A DNA stretch of 64,000 bases from CAZAMB01 sp964501365 (GCA_964501365.1 CAZCST010000037.1:1-64000), one strand, 5' to 3'. Shown: positions 51,697-61,531, numbered from the stretch's first letter. A program made the numbers and translations. The notes: generated by a model from the letters alone, not told the origin.

Positions 51697-53262
51697 CTAC
51701 ACCGCACCTGTGGGCGGCAGTCCAACGTATTGTCTGAACTCCAGGAGCTTCTTGTAGGAAGCCTTGGGGGCCAGATCGTTTCGCAGAAGTCCACCATGCA
51801 AAGCGGATGATAGGGAATCCATAGCTCCGGGAGTCGCGGCTCGACCGCCCTTATCCAAGGCAACAGCGGAAGAATCCCAAAGACTCTGCCAGCAGACAGA
51901 TTCGACGAACGGCTTGCTCAGGGCGACCTCATAAAACCGATGGAGCCATTCGGCCTGGATGGATTCGTTCCATGGAGCATGCCAATAGCCGGCGGCTGCC
52001 GCAGCTGCGTCTGCATCTCCTTCACCTTTGGCAGAGGTTTGGGACGGCACTTCAACCCCGGTGACGTGCAACGGCTTCCCAAGCTTGGCAAAGAGGTCGA
52101 GCACCGTGGACACCGCAAATAAATCGCGGGCAAACATGCCGTCGATCGGGGCGCCCATCTGAAACCGCAGCCCAAATCCATCGAAGCTGACCCCGCTTTG
52201 CACGACCATGTCGGCATACAACAACGGTGGTATGGTCCTTTGATTTCTGGCGTAATACTCGCCGAAGGGAAATACCAGTTCAACAAGGGCGGTGCCGCGC
52301 GGGCTGACCTGCTTGCAGAGGGCGGCGGCCATGCGGGTCAGTTCCATGAGCTGTTCAAAGCTGAAGGCGAAGCAGGTTGGCGCATGAATGCCTCGAATCA
52401 CTGTCCAAGTGTGAATGTGCTGACCATAGCGATTGATCACGCGGCGGACGTGTTCGAAGGATAGATCGCGGATGGTGTCGAAATCATGCTCCCAGATGTA
52501 GAGCCAGTCGGGAATGTGGCGTTCCGTGAAGCAAAGCAATGGCGTGCCGCGGAGGGGGATGCCGGTTGCTGCGCGAGAGAGCACTTCGACCCAGCCATCC
52601 AGTGATTTCCAGTTGAAGGCCTGTTCGGTGGGTTCAATTTCTCGCCAGTTGATCGGAAGCGTGGCGAAATCGAACGCTCCGGTGAGTCGTTTGCGGGCGA
52701 TTTCCGTTGGCTTTTCGAGGGGGAATGACGACCCAAAGATTTTGCGACTCATCCCCCCGGACTGCTTGCGCCGCGAGAGCATTGCGCTGGCGTGAAATTG
52801 GGCGAGGTCTTCACTTGCCTGCACAGCAGAGGCCAAAGCGTTTTGAGCCAATTGTGCGGCGGTGGCGAGTTGATCCGCCTGGAGGGCGCGGATCAGGAGT
52901 TCGCGCGCCTGCTCAATCCGAGCGGCAAGCTCCTGCGTGCCCTCATATTCGAGAAGCCCCCATTCCTCGGTTTTGTTTGCGACGCGCATGAGCCGCCCGC
53001 GCGCGAGTTCCACCTGAAGAATGTACGGGCGGTCGCGTTCCTGGACACGGATGGTTTCGAGGAGCAGGACTCCCGCTCCTTCGACCTCCCAAAGCAGGGC
53101 CAGCCCGGCCGGCCCGGCGGCACGCTTCTTGCATGTGATGATGCCGTTTTTGAACGTTATCTCTGCGCGTAGGGGGACGTCGTCGCTCCCGACGACGTAG
53201 GCGCCGTTCAGGTTGACCTTCTCGGCGAGGCGACCATTCATGTAGACGGCAAACGAGATCAT
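51697..53262 (-). CDS. GH10-like glycoside hydrolase domain protein
   Basis: Protein of 521 residues without a signal peptide. Residues 1-150 are a beta-rich module, then helices; the rest resembles a GH10 barrel (INWREIEPTEQAFNWKSLDG, RGTPLLCF, IPDWLYIWEH, VRRVINRYGQHIHTWTVI). The nucleophile region TGVEVPSQ keeps a Glu, but the acid/base Glu expected in the WDVVNE-like motif is missing (WTVIRG). Activity as a xylanase is therefore doubtful. The start at 53262 is preferred over the upstream TTG at 53304. Divergent from purC, and upstream of the ComEA-like gene by 15 bases. Confidence 0.6.
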   Translation of the reverse strand: MISFAVYMNGRLAEKVNLNGAYVVGSDDVPLRAEITFKNGIITCKKRAAGPAGLALLWEVEGAGVLLLETIRVQERDRPYILQVELARGRLMRVANKTEEWGLLEYEGTQELAARIEQARELLIRALQADQLATAAQLAQNALASAVQASEDLAQFHASAMLSRRKQSGGMSRKIFGSSFPLEKPTEIARKRLTGAFDFATLPINWREIEPTEQAFNWKSLDGWVEVLSRAATGIPLRGTPLLCFTERHIPDWLYIWEHDFDTIRDLSFEHVRRVINRYGQHIHTWTVIRGIHAPTCFAFSFEQLMELTRMAAALCKQVSPRGTALVELVFPFGEYYARNQRTIPPLLYADMVVQSGVSFDGFGLRFQMGAPIDGMFARDLFAVSTVLDLFAKLGKPLHVTGVEVPSQTSAKGEGDADAAAAAAGYWHAPWNESIQAEWLHRFYEVALSKPFVESVCWQSLWDSSAVALDKGGRAATPGAMDSLSSALHGGLLRNDLAPKASYKKLLEFRQYVGLPPTGAV

Positions 53263-53430
53263 CGTGTTCTTGCTATGGCACTTCGTGAGGCGGCGATGTC
53301 CCAACGCAGGCCGACAAACCGTCGATTATGACAGACGGCGGCGAATGCGTCGAGCGAACCGGTTCGGGCGGCTGCCTGGCTTTCGGGGGTGACAATTTGC
53401 CGGATTTTTCCGTTCGTTTATCCTGTGGCC

Positions 53431-54327
53431 ATGGAAACGAAAGCAAGCGTGGTGACCCGGACGGAGATTGGCAAGTACCCGGTACGGCGGGGAAAGGTGC
53501 GCGACATCTACGATCTTGGCGACGAAGTTCTTCTGGTGGCCACCGATCGGATTAGTGCGTACGACGTGGTCCTGCCGACGGCCATTCCCGGCAAAGGGGC
53601 CATGCTCACGCAAATATCGAAGTTCTGGTTTCAGATGTTCGATCGGGATGTGGCACATCATTTGATCGAGGTCGTGGAGGCAAGTGCTCCAGCCGGCCTC
53701 GAAGCGTACCTCGATCAGCTCCGCGGGCGAACGATGCGGTGCAAGAAGACTAAGGTCGTGCCGATCGAGTGTGTGGTGCGTGGATACCTGGCGGGGTCGG
53801 GCTGGTCGGACTATCAGAAAACCGACTCAGTATGCGGCGTGAAGCTGCCGAAGGGACTCAAGCAGTGCGACAAGCTGCCGGAGCCGATTTTCACACCGGC
53901 CACCAAGGCCGAGACCGGTCACGATGAGAATATCTCGTTTGAGCAGGCATGTGAGATCGTTGGCGCGAAAACGATGAAGGTACTGCGTGACCGCAGTCTC
54001 GCGATCTACAACAAGGCTGCCGAATATGCCCGGACGCGCGGGATCATCATCGCCGATACGAAGTTTGAGTGGGGTGAGCGGGGCGGCGAGCTCCTGCTGA
54101 TCGATGAAGTATTAACTCCGGATTCGTCACGCTTCTGGCCCGCTGAAAAATACGCATCAGGGCGCGATCAGGAGAGCTTCGATAAACAGTACGTTCGCAA
54201 TTACCTCACCACGCTCGTGCAGGCGGGAAAATGGAATAAGACGCCGCCGGGCCCGGAGCTTCCTCCTGAGATTGTTGCCAACACCGCGGCAAAGTACCGC
54301 GAAGCCATGCGGCTGCTTACCGAATAG
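53431..54327 (+). CDS. purC: SAICAR synthetase
   Basis: Phosphoribosylaminoimidazole-succinocarboxamide synthase, de novo purine synthesis. 298 residues. Motifs: YPVRRGKVRDIYDLGD, LLVATDRISAYDVV, IECVVRGYLAGSGW, IIIADTKFEWG and LIDEVLTPDSSRFWP. The family start is the ATG at 53431. The 168-base gap to the divergent GH10-like gene must hold its promoter, but none stands out. No other pur gene is nearby. Confidence 0.95.
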   Translation: METKASVVTRTEIGKYPVRRGKVRDIYDLGDEVLLVATDRISAYDVVLPTAIPGKGAMLTQISKFWFQMFDRDVAHHLIEVVEASAPAGLEAYLDQLRGRTMRCKKTKVVPIECVVRGYLAGSGWSDYQKTDSVCGVKLPKGLKQCDKLPEPIFTPATKAETGHDENISFEQACEIVGAKTMKVLRDRSLAIYNKAAEYARTRGIIIADTKFEWGERGGELLLIDEVLTPDSSRFWPAEKYASGRDQESFDKQYVRNYLTTLVQAGKWNKTPPGPELPPEIVANTAAKYREAMRLLTE

Positions 54328-54742
54328 AACACGTAACGGCAGGTGTTTCGCTTTGACCCCCCTGTATCCCCCCTCAGCAAAAGGGGGAGGCTGCCACTGT
54401 TGAGTGCTCACCGCACCATCGCGCCACATGCAATCGTTTTTCCGTTTCGACTTCGCAGAAATCTGTACGCAGACTCACGCATCGGCCAGTCTTTTGAATG
54501 CGCGCGAATCCGCGTCCTGAGGCGCGGAGCAAAAATTTTTTTGACGAAATCGGGCCGCCTTCGTCGCAGACGCAAGTCTTGCATTCTTCAGTGTTTAGCA
54601 TAGAGCCGACTGATCCGCGATCACGTTTCCTAGTGCTGGTAGTGGTGTCGCGCAAGACTGGCCGACACCATCAAGCGGACTCGCACGAACTGCCGATGTG
54701 GTGAGGACCGCCATTGGACTGGCGGCGTGGAGTTGGCTCAGG
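54328..54742. other. Intergenic region after purC
   Basis: 415 bases. Holds a palindrome CCCCCT/AGGGGG (54369-54374, 54382-54387), similar to other CCCCT/AGGGG hairpins in the window and possibly ending purC transcription. The rest shows no gene. Confidence 0.45.
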
Positions 54743-57151
54743 ATGAGCACGAAGAAAGACTGGTCAAGTCTACGATCACGGATCGCCGGCAAGTGGCAGG
54801 TACCCTTGCTGGCGGTATCGCTGGCCCTGTTTGCGGGCACGATCTACCGCACGCGCCCGGAAATTCCACCCATTCCCTTCGTTGAGGCGCTGGCAAGGGT
54901 TGATGCAAATCTAATAGAAGGTCGCTTTCTTGATGCAATTCGGCTGGGTCGTGAACTTGGATCGCGTACAGATCTCACAGCAGTACAGCGATCGCAAATC
55001 GAGCTACGGCTGGGGCGTGCGCGGTTTGGCGCGTTGAAAACTGGCCCGCAACCCAATAGCAGCGTGGCACGTCAGGTAGCCAGTCACTTTCGAGCCGCAT
55101 CGCCCGGTCTGGAGTCGCCTCCCCTGACGGCTGATGACTTTGTGTCGCTTGGTCGGTTGGCCCAGTGGCAGCGCGACGATCAAACCGTCCTTGAGCACTT
55201 TCAAAAGGCGATCGAGCTGGGGCACGCGCAGGCGGATGACCTGCGCAAGGAAATCTACCTTGTTTATCGCGACCGGCTGGAGGAGGAGCCTCGGACACTT
55301 GTGGGTCGCCTTGAGGAAGTGTTGTCGAAAATCGCCGAACATCGGCTCGATGTTCGCATCTGGTGTGTGGAGGAAATGCTTGACCTTGCGGAGCGACTCG
55401 GCGACACCGACCTGGGCGAATCGCTTCTGAAAAGGGAGTCGTCGGTCTTTGGCACGTCAGATTACGCACCGCAATTCGAATTCCTGCAGTGCCGAATGCT
55501 TGTGGGGCTGGGGCGAACGGACGAGGCGGAGGTGCGGCTTCGGGCGTTGCGGAATCAGGTTGATCCCTCGAGTGAAGTGAGCGGCATGTCGGGCTGGCTG
55601 CTGGGGACGCTACTGGCTGCGGGGGGATCGGAAACGAAATGGAAGGAAGCCCTTTCCTTCTTTACGGATGTGTTGGAACAACGCAAGAAAGGGCCCTATG
55701 CGGTGGCCAGTTCGATCGGACAGGGGGCCGCACTGGCAAAACTTGGCCGCCATGACGAGGCGATCGCAGCGTATTCCACTGCGGTCAAGCAACTCAGCTC
55801 GATAGGGGACAGTCGAGTGGTCAACCTTGCCGCGCTGCGCGGTTCATTGGCGTTGACGGCCGAGGTGCTTCGGCAAAAGGACGATCTCGGACATGCGGTG
55901 GAGTATGCCACGCTTGCTGCTCGACTCGCAGAGACAGGGACCGCCGCGGAAAAAACACTGTTTTACCAGCCGCTTGCCCTTCTGGAGGAGCAATGGGCGG
56001 ATCGACTCTTGTCTGGCGATGAAACCGATTCCGTGGTGCAAGGTGAGCGTGATTCCCATGCAGACAAAGCGAGTCGATCGTCCGATGCAATACGGTTGTA
56101 CACCTCTGCGGCAAAGCACTTCGACGAGCTTTCTCATCTGAACATTCAAGATGAACCGCGCAGTGCTGAATTCAGCTGGAAGTCTGCAGAACTCTTTGCA
56201 AAGGGCGGTGCGTCAGATGAGGCCATTCGTCGATATCGAGCGTTTGTATCAGAGCGCCCCGAGGACCATCGGAATCCCACGGCGCTCATTCGCGTCGGCC
56301 AAATCCAGTTTTCCCGAGGCCACCTTGCACAGGCAGTCGACACGTTCGAAGAGTGCCACCGGCTATTTCCACACTCGTTCGATGGGGCGCGGGTTCTTGT
56401 GCCGTTGGCTCGGGCATATCTGGCCATGGGGCGGGAGCGGTTTGGCGAGGCCGAGCGAGTCCTGAGGGAAGTTCTCGAAGATTCTGACGTGTTTACCCCG
56501 GAAGCAGGTGAGTTTGTTGAGAGCCTGTTTCTCCTGGGCGACGTGCTTGAGCGGGATGAACGGTATGGCCCGGCAATCGCAACGCTTCAGGAGGCACTGG
56601 ATCGCTATCCGGGTGATCCGAGAGTCCCGAGGGGGCAATTCCTCCTGGGTGGCGCGTATCGGAAGAGCGCCCTTTCCATGCGGGCCAAGAGTCGCGAGTC
56701 GCAGGCGGCGGTTGATCTGGAGCGGGCGGGCGAAGAGAGCGTGGGACGATTTCGTGCAGCCCGGGCCGTGTATCGCAAATTGATTAACGAGCTGGAATTT
56801 CGCGCGCCAAGCGAACTCGATGAACAGGCGCGGATGTATTTGCGTTTTTCCTATCTCTATGAGGCCGACTGCTATTTTGAGACGCAGGAATACGCCGACG
56901 CCCTGAAATTGTACGAACAGGCGGCAGGCAATCTTCGAGATTCGTCCAGAGGTTTGTCGGCCTACGTGCAGATGATCAATTGCCATGTGTTTTTGGGCAA
57001 TACGAGAGAGGCGAAGGCGGCGCTGGCCCGTGCGCTCGTCGTTGTAAATTCGATGCCCGACGTCGCTTTTTCCAATCGGGTTGCCTCTGAATCACGGGCG
57101 GATTGGAAATCGTATTTTGAGTGGCTGGGGCAGTCGGAGGTATTTTGGTGA
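54743..57151 (+). CDS. Membrane-anchored TPR protein
   Basis: Protein of 802 residues. A short basic N-terminus and a membrane segment (VPLLAVSLALFAGTIY) lead into a long series of helical repeats. Several match tetratricopeptide patterns (VLEHFQKAIELGHAQ, DEAIAAYSTAVKQL, YGPAIATLQEALDRYPGDP, YADALKLYEQAAGNL). It is probably periplasmic and scaffolding. Starts are possible at GTG 54698 and ATG 54743; I prefer 54743 because it gives a normal anchor. It lies 90 bases before the flagellar operon on the same strand, so a flagellar or envelope role is possible but unproven. Confidence 0.75.
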   Translation: MSTKKDWSSLRSRIAGKWQVPLLAVSLALFAGTIYRTRPEIPPIPFVEALARVDANLIEGRFLDAIRLGRELGSRTDLTAVQRSQIELRLGRARFGALKTGPQPNSSVARQVASHFRAASPGLESPPLTADDFVSLGRLAQWQRDDQTVLEHFQKAIELGHAQADDLRKEIYLVYRDRLEEEPRTLVGRLEEVLSKIAEHRLDVRIWCVEEMLDLAERLGDTDLGESLLKRESSVFGTSDYAPQFEFLQCRMLVGLGRTDEAEVRLRALRNQVDPSSEVSGMSGWLLGTLLAAGGSETKWKEALSFFTDVLEQRKKGPYAVASSIGQGAALAKLGRHDEAIAAYSTAVKQLSSIGDSRVVNLAALRGSLALTAEVLRQKDDLGHAVEYATLAARLAETGTAAEKTLFYQPLALLEEQWADRLLSGDETDSVVQGERDSHADKASRSSDAIRLYTSAAKHFDELSHLNIQDEPRSAEFSWKSAELFAKGGASDEAIRRYRAFVSERPEDHRNPTALIRVGQIQFSRGHLAQAVDTFEECHRLFPHSFDGARVLVPLARAYLAMGRERFGEAERVLREVLEDSDVFTPEAGEFVESLFLLGDVLERDERYGPAIATLQEALDRYPGDPRVPRGQFLLGGAYRKSALSMRAKSRESQAAVDLERAGEESVGRFRAARAVYRKLINELEFRAPSELDEQARMYLRFSYLYEADCYFETQEYADALKLYEQAAGNLRDSSRGLSAYVQMINCHVFLGNTREAKAALARALVVVNSMPDVAFSNRVASESRADWKSYFEWLGQSEVFW

Positions 57152-57241
57152 ATCGTCCAAGGTTTCAAAAATCCAAATGTCCAGGTGAGCGGATGGAGAG
57201 CGTGACGACCAGGAATCAAGCGTTCGATGATTCAAGGGTTC

Positions 57242-57742
57242 ATGGGTGAAGATGTGGTTCTAACGGAATTGGAAGGCTTGTGTGTGACGGAATCGCCGGG
57301 AAGCGGGGCGGCGGATGTCGTTCCGCTGCTGCGCATGCAGGCCTCGTTGTTTTCCCGATTGGAGGGATTTGCGCGGCGGCAGCGGGTGCTTGTCCTGCAG
57401 GAAGACACGCGGCCGCTGCTGGCACTGCTCGCGGAGCGTCAGAGGCTTTCGCTGGAGTTGGCCCAGGTATCGCAACGATTGGCGCCGGTGCGAAAGCACT
57501 GGGATTCGTTTCGAGAATTGCTGACGGTCGCGGAGCGCGAGGAAGCTTCCGCTCTGCTGGAAGAGACTCGCGGGTCCTTGTCACGCGTGATTGAGAGCGA
57601 CGAGCAGGATTCACGCTGTCTGGGCGTTCGAAAACAAATGGCGAAGGAAAACCTGCAAACGTCCCAGCGAAAAAGTACGGCGGTGGGGGCGTATCGCGCA
57701 CCGGCAATGTCCAGCGGCCGACGACTGGACGAGGAACAGTAA
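57242..57742 (+). CDS. FlgN-like flagellar chaperone
   Basis: Helical protein of 166 residues, rich in Leu, Glu, Arg and Gln, of the size and pattern of FlgN, the export chaperone for hook-filament junction proteins FlgK and FlgL. Examples: MQASLFSRLEGFARRQRVL, LLALLAERQRLSLELAQVSQR. FlgN diverges fast, so the call rests on helical content, size and place at the head of a flagellar operon. Start 57242 is favoured by AAGGG just upstream; 57227 is also possible. The stop overlaps the histidine kinase start by one base. Confidence 0.6.
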   Translation: MGEDVVLTELEGLCVTESPGSGAADVVPLLRMQASLFSRLEGFARRQRVLVLQEDTRPLLALLAERQRLSLELAQVSQRLAPVRKHWDSFRELLTVAEREEASALLEETRGSLSRVIESDEQDSRCLGVRKQMAKENLQTSQRKSTAVGAYRAPAMSSGRRLDEEQ

Positions 57743-58581
57743 TGATTTCCGCGACCGCTCAACCTGACGATCTCGTCGCCGTGCTTCGCGTCTACAACGA
57801 CGTGACCGAACGGCTCAAGTTGTCGCACGAGGCCCTGGCCGGCGAAGTCCATCGACTGCGCGGTGAATTGAACGAAAAGAACCGGGAATTGCAGCGTCGC
57901 GAGCATCTTGCCGCTTTGGGACAGATGGCCGCCGGCGTGGCGCATGAAATACGCAATCCGCTGGGCGGCATCGGCATTTACGCTTCCGTTTTGCAGAAGG
58001 AATTGGCCGATCGTCCGGAGCAGCGGGAAATCGCGAGTCGAATCAGTGCGGGGGTTCAGAATCTCGAAAAGATTGTGCGGGATATCCTGGCGTTTGCGGG
58101 GAATGGGACGCAAAAATCCGAGCCGATCCTTCTGGAGGCCATGATGCAAAGCATCCTGTCCCAGGTGGAGCGGCGGGTGCAGGAATCGGACGTTCAATTT
58201 CAAGTGGGCGACAATCTCGAAGGTGTGTGCGTGCGGGGCGATGCGGGCCGGATTGAGCGGGCGCTTCTGAATCTCTGCTTCAACGCCATCGAGGCTGCAG
58301 GGCGCGGCGGAAAAGTATGGGTGAGCCGGGCGGAAAAAGACGATGCACTGGTCTCGATCCTGGTGGAAGACAACGGCCCGGGCATTGATCCGGCAAATTT
58401 GCAGAAAATCTTCCATCCATTTTTTACGACGAAGGACGACGGAACAGGATTGGGGCTGGCGATTGTTCACAGTATCGCCGAATCGCACGGCGGATTCGTT
58501 CGCGCCGGCGCCCGTCCCGGAGGAGGGGCTTCGTTTGAATTGGCGCTGCCCTCGGCGCGAACGCAGAAGAACAGGGAATGA
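57742..58581 (+). CDS. Soluble histidine kinase, FlrB/FleS type
   Basis: Sensor kinase of 279 residues without membrane segments. A short coiled coil is followed by the H box (AAGVAHEIRNPLGGIG), then the ATPase boxes: N (LLNLCFNAIEAAG), G1 (VEDNGPGIDP), F (FFTTKDDGTG) and G2 (GTGLGLAIV). There is no recognisable PAS or other sensor domain, so the signal probably comes through a protein partner. It overlaps the FlgN-like gene and is followed by its likely partner regulator. The pair matches the FlrBC/FleSR arrangement that controls mid-class flagellar genes. Confidence 0.88.
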   Translation: MISATAQPDDLVAVLRVYNDVTERLKLSHEALAGEVHRLRGELNEKNRELQRREHLAALGQMAAGVAHEIRNPLGGIGIYASVLQKELADRPEQREIASRISAGVQNLEKIVRDILAFAGNGTQKSEPILLEAMMQSILSQVERRVQESDVQFQVGDNLEGVCVRGDAGRIERALLNLCFNAIEAAGRGGKVWVSRAEKDDALVSILVEDNGPGIDPANLQKIFHPFFTTKDDGTGLGLAIVHSIAESHGGFVRAGARPGGGASFELALPSARTQKNRE

Positions 58582-58648
58582 ATGACAAACGGCGATGGCA
58601 GGGCTACGCCGCAGGGAATTGAGAGCAGAAACTCAGAGGAGCAGATTC

Positions 58649-60181
58649 ATGGCGCACATAGCGGTGGTGGATGATAAGGAAATTCTGCGGGACTCGCTTT
58701 CGACGGCGCTCACGCGTGAGGAGCACACGGTGACGGCGTTTGACGATCCGGTCGAGGCGGTCGCGCAAGTCAAGTCGCAGCGATTCGATGCCGTGCTGGT
58801 TGATTTGAAAATGCCGCGCATGGACGGGCTGACGTTCATTCGAGAGGTCCGTGCGTCGGGGTGCGAGGCCCCGGTCATCATGATGACGGCGTTCGCCAGC
58901 GTATCGACGGCCGTGGAAGCAATGAAATTGGGTGCGTTTGATTATCTGCAAAAGCCCTTTGAAGCCGACAGCGCGATCATGGCGGTGGAGCGTGCACTCG
59001 AACATGCGCGACTTCGCCGTGAAAACGAGGCGCTGCGCACCTCCGTGGAGGATTTGCGACGCCGTCGCGAGCTGGTGGGGTCCGGGGCGAAAATGACAGC
59101 GCTACGCCGTGAGCTGGATCGCGTTGCCGCCAGCCACGCCACGGTGCTGATTTGCGGAGAATCCGGGACCGGCAAGGAGTTGGTGGCCTCGTATGTCCAC
59201 CAGGGTTCGCCCCGGGCGCAGGAGGCGATGCTGTGCCTGAACTGTGCGGCGTTGTCGGCGAATCTGCTGGAAAGCGAATTGTTCGGGCATGAGCGAGGCG
59301 CGTTTACGGGTGCGGACCGAACGCGCAAAGGACGGTTTGAGCTGGCCGACGGCGGGACGCTGCTGCTGGATGAGATTTCCGAAATGGCGCTTCCACTTCA
59401 GGCCAAATTGCTGCGCGTACTTCAGGAAGGAGAGTACGAGCGCGTGGGCAGCAGCGTGACGCGCCGCGGGAATGTGCGGGTGATTGCGACAACCAACCGC
59501 GATCTGGAAGAGTGGGTGGCCAGGAAGCGGTTCCGCGGGGACCTGTATTACCGATTGAATGTACTGCCGATTTGCGTGCCGCCTCTGCGGGAACGGGCCG
59601 AGGACATCGAAGAGCTTTGCAATCTTTTTCTGACCGAAACGCGGCACGAGGAAGTCGTCAAGGCCAAGGGGTTTTCGCCGGCGGCTCTACGGATGCTTTG
59701 CGAGTATTCCTGGCCCGGAAACGTCCGGGAGTTGGAAAACCTTTGTCGACGGGCGGCGACATTGTGTTCGAGCGAGATCATTGACGCGGACTTGATTGGC
59801 CCGTGGCTGCGTACGGAGGCCGGCGCGACGGATGAGGTTGGTACGCTTCGCGATGGCCGCATGCTCGAAGACATGGAGCGGCAATTGATCACGCGAACGC
59901 TTACCCGATTCAATGGGCATCGGGTGAAAACGGCCAAGGCGCTGGGTATGGGTGTTCGCACGCTGGGGATGAAGCTCAAGCAATGGCGTGAAGAGAGCCA
60001 CGCACTGGCCTCAGCCGAGGGTCCGCTCCGTCCGCTTGCCGCACAAATACCGGGCAGGGTCAGTGCGACAAGCACCATGTTGGTTGGGCATGCGAAGGGA
60101 GGCTCTGCAGGCGCAAGGCTGGCCGATGGCGCGGAGAATGCGCGTCGCAACGGAGTTGGACCGGCGTTTTCAGTATCGTAG
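58649..60181 (+). CDS. Sigma-54 response regulator, FlrC/FleR type
   Basis: Transcriptional activator of 510 residues. Receiver domain (VVDDKEILRDSL, phosphate-accepting Asp in VDLKMPRMDG, MMTAFAS, YLQKPFEAD); sigma-54 AAA+ domain with Walker A GESGTGKE, the GAFTGA loop, Walker B GGTLLLDEIS and the arginine region; and a Fis-type helix-turn-helix (RVKTAKALGMGVRTLGMKLKQW). About 60 residues of low-complexity sequence follow the DNA-binding helix, which is unusual. GAGGAG before the ATG at 58649 sets the start. It implies sigma-54 control of flagellar genes. Confidence 0.93.
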   Translation: MAHIAVVDDKEILRDSLSTALTREEHTVTAFDDPVEAVAQVKSQRFDAVLVDLKMPRMDGLTFIREVRASGCEAPVIMMTAFASVSTAVEAMKLGAFDYLQKPFEADSAIMAVERALEHARLRRENEALRTSVEDLRRRRELVGSGAKMTALRRELDRVAASHATVLICGESGTGKELVASYVHQGSPRAQEAMLCLNCAALSANLLESELFGHERGAFTGADRTRKGRFELADGGTLLLDEISEMALPLQAKLLRVLQEGEYERVGSSVTRRGNVRVIATTNRDLEEWVARKRFRGDLYYRLNVLPICVPPLRERAEDIEELCNLFLTETRHEEVVKAKGFSPAALRMLCEYSWPGNVRELENLCRRAATLCSSEIIDADLIGPWLRTEAGATDEVGTLRDGRMLEDMERQLITRTLTRFNGHRVKTAKALGMGVRTLGMKLKQWREESHALASAEGPLRPLAAQIPGRVSATSTMLVGHAKGGSAGARLADGAENARRNGVGPAFSVS

Positions 60182-60233
60182 GACGGGGTCGGCGGCGTTG
60201 GCATGGTGTGTGCAGCGGGAGGATGGAGTTGCG

Positions 60234-60668
60234 ATGTTCCTAAATGACGTCACAGATCAGGGGATGGGGCCGGCACTGGAAAAGACGCTGGCCTTTCAAG
60301 AATCGCGATTGCGAATGATCGCGGAGAACATCGCCAATGCGCAAACGCCGGGATATCGCACGAAACAACTGGATGTCGCCGGGTTTCAGAATTCGCTTCG
60401 CGAAGCGTTGGTTGCACGAGGCAATCGAACGGACGGAAAGCTTGAGATCCATCACAGCCACGAGGTTTCGACCGACGAGGCTGGGTATCTGACCGTCACG
60501 CCGTCAGAGGAGCCGGCGGAGAATGTGCTGTTTCATGACGGGACGAATGTTTCCATTGAGCAGCAGATGGCCGATCTGGCTCAAGTCGGATTATGGAACG
60601 ATATGGCGGGCAAGCTCTTGCGGAATGAGTATGACGGTTTGCGAAAGGCAATACGCGGGATTGTTTAA
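60234..60668 (+). CDS. flgB: Flagellar basal-body rod protein FlgB
   Basis: Proximal rod subunit, 144 residues. The N-terminal rod motif is LEKTLAFQESRLRMIAENIANAQTPGY, close to consensus. The C-terminus ends in the typical helix (AGKLLRNEYDGLRKAIRG). The open frame starts far upstream, but GGAG five bases before the ATG at 60234 fixes it. It lies 52 bases after the activator gene. A 116-base gap to flgC holds a repeat-like segment (TTCTTCGCTTCGCTCAG). Confidence 0.93.
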   Translation: MFLNDVTDQGMGPALEKTLAFQESRLRMIAENIANAQTPGYRTKQLDVAGFQNSLREALVARGNRTDGKLEIHHSHEVSTDEAGYLTVTPSEEPAENVLFHDGTNVSIEQQMADLAQVGLWNDMAGKLLRNEYDGLRKAIRGIV

Positions 60669-60784
60669 TGTAAGGCTGCGTCATGATGAGGGTGGCAAAG
60701 GTCCAATCGATTCTTCGCTTCGCTCAGAATGACAGAACTGCAGCGCCTGCGGAACTGAAAAGTCTTGGAGAAGGTTAGCCACTT

Positions 60785-61201
60785 ATGTTTGGCATTCTGG
60801 ATACTGCAACGTCGGCGCTGGTTGCACAGCGAACAAACCTCGATGTGATCGCGGGCAATATTGCCATGCGCGATGTCACGCGGGATGACGCCGGGCGATC
60901 GGTTCCCTACCGACGCAAAGTCGCATTGTTTGCGGCCAATGACACGAAGCGCGGTCAACACGCCGGGGTGCGCGTGAGCAAGATCGCCGAGGATTCCACG
61001 CCGTTTGGATTGCGCTGGGATCCGGGACACATGGACGCGATTCGCGAAGGGGAAAACAAAGGTTACGTGCGGGTCTCCAATGTGGACTATCACACGGAAA
61101 TGGTGAACGCCATGGTGGCGGCGCGGATGTACGAGGCGAATGTGACGGTCGCGGAAATGGCCAAGCGGATGGTGGGCACGTCGCTCACTTTGCTCGCCTG
61201 A
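60785..61201 (+). CDS. flgC: Flagellar basal-body rod protein FlgC
   Basis: Rod subunit of 138 residues. The N-terminus (DTATSALVAQRTNLDVIAGNIAMRD) and the C-terminal helix (NAMVAARMYEANVTVAEMAK) match FlgC. The word after NIA diverges from the usual NxxT but the overall pattern is clear. It lies in the standard flgB-flgC-fliE order. Confidence 0.92.
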   Translation: MFGILDTATSALVAQRTNLDVIAGNIAMRDVTRDDAGRSVPYRRKVALFAANDTKRGQHAGVRVSKIAEDSTPFGLRWDPGHMDAIREGENKGYVRVSNVDYHTEMVNAMVAARMYEANVTVAEMAKRMVGTSLTLLA

Positions 61202-61222
61202 AGCATGAGGATGTAAGAAGCA

Positions 61223-61531
61223 GTGAATCCCGTTGAATTCAATAGTCAGTTCGCTCCGCTGCAATCGATCGGCCCGGAAGGGCCGCAGCGACTGGAAGTC
61301 GTCGATAAAGGAGGCGACTTCAAATCCGTGTTGCTGAATTCGCTCGGCGAGGTGAATCGGCTGCAGACCGAGGCGGATCAGGGCGTGCAGCGGATGATCA
61401 CAGGTGAGACCGACAACGTGGCCGAGGTCATGGCCGCAGTGAACAAGGCCGGGATTGCGTTTGATCTCCTGATGGAGATTCGCAACAAGCTCAACGACGC
61501 GTATCAGGAGATTCAGCAGATGCGGGTGTAA
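61223..61531 (+). CDS. fliE: Flagellar hook-basal body protein FliE
   Basis: Small protein of 102 residues that joins the MS ring to the rod. Motifs: DFKSVLLNSLGEVNRLQTEADQGVQ and the C-terminal VNKAGIAFDLLMEIRNKLNDAYQEIQQMRV. The start is GTG at 61223. It lies 21 bases after flgC and 44 before fliF, in the usual order. Confidence 0.92.
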   Translation: MNPVEFNSQFAPLQSIGPEGPQRLEVVDKGGDFKSVLLNSLGEVNRLQTEADQGVQRMITGETDNVAEVMAAVNKAGIAFDLLMEIRNKLNDAYQEIQQMRV

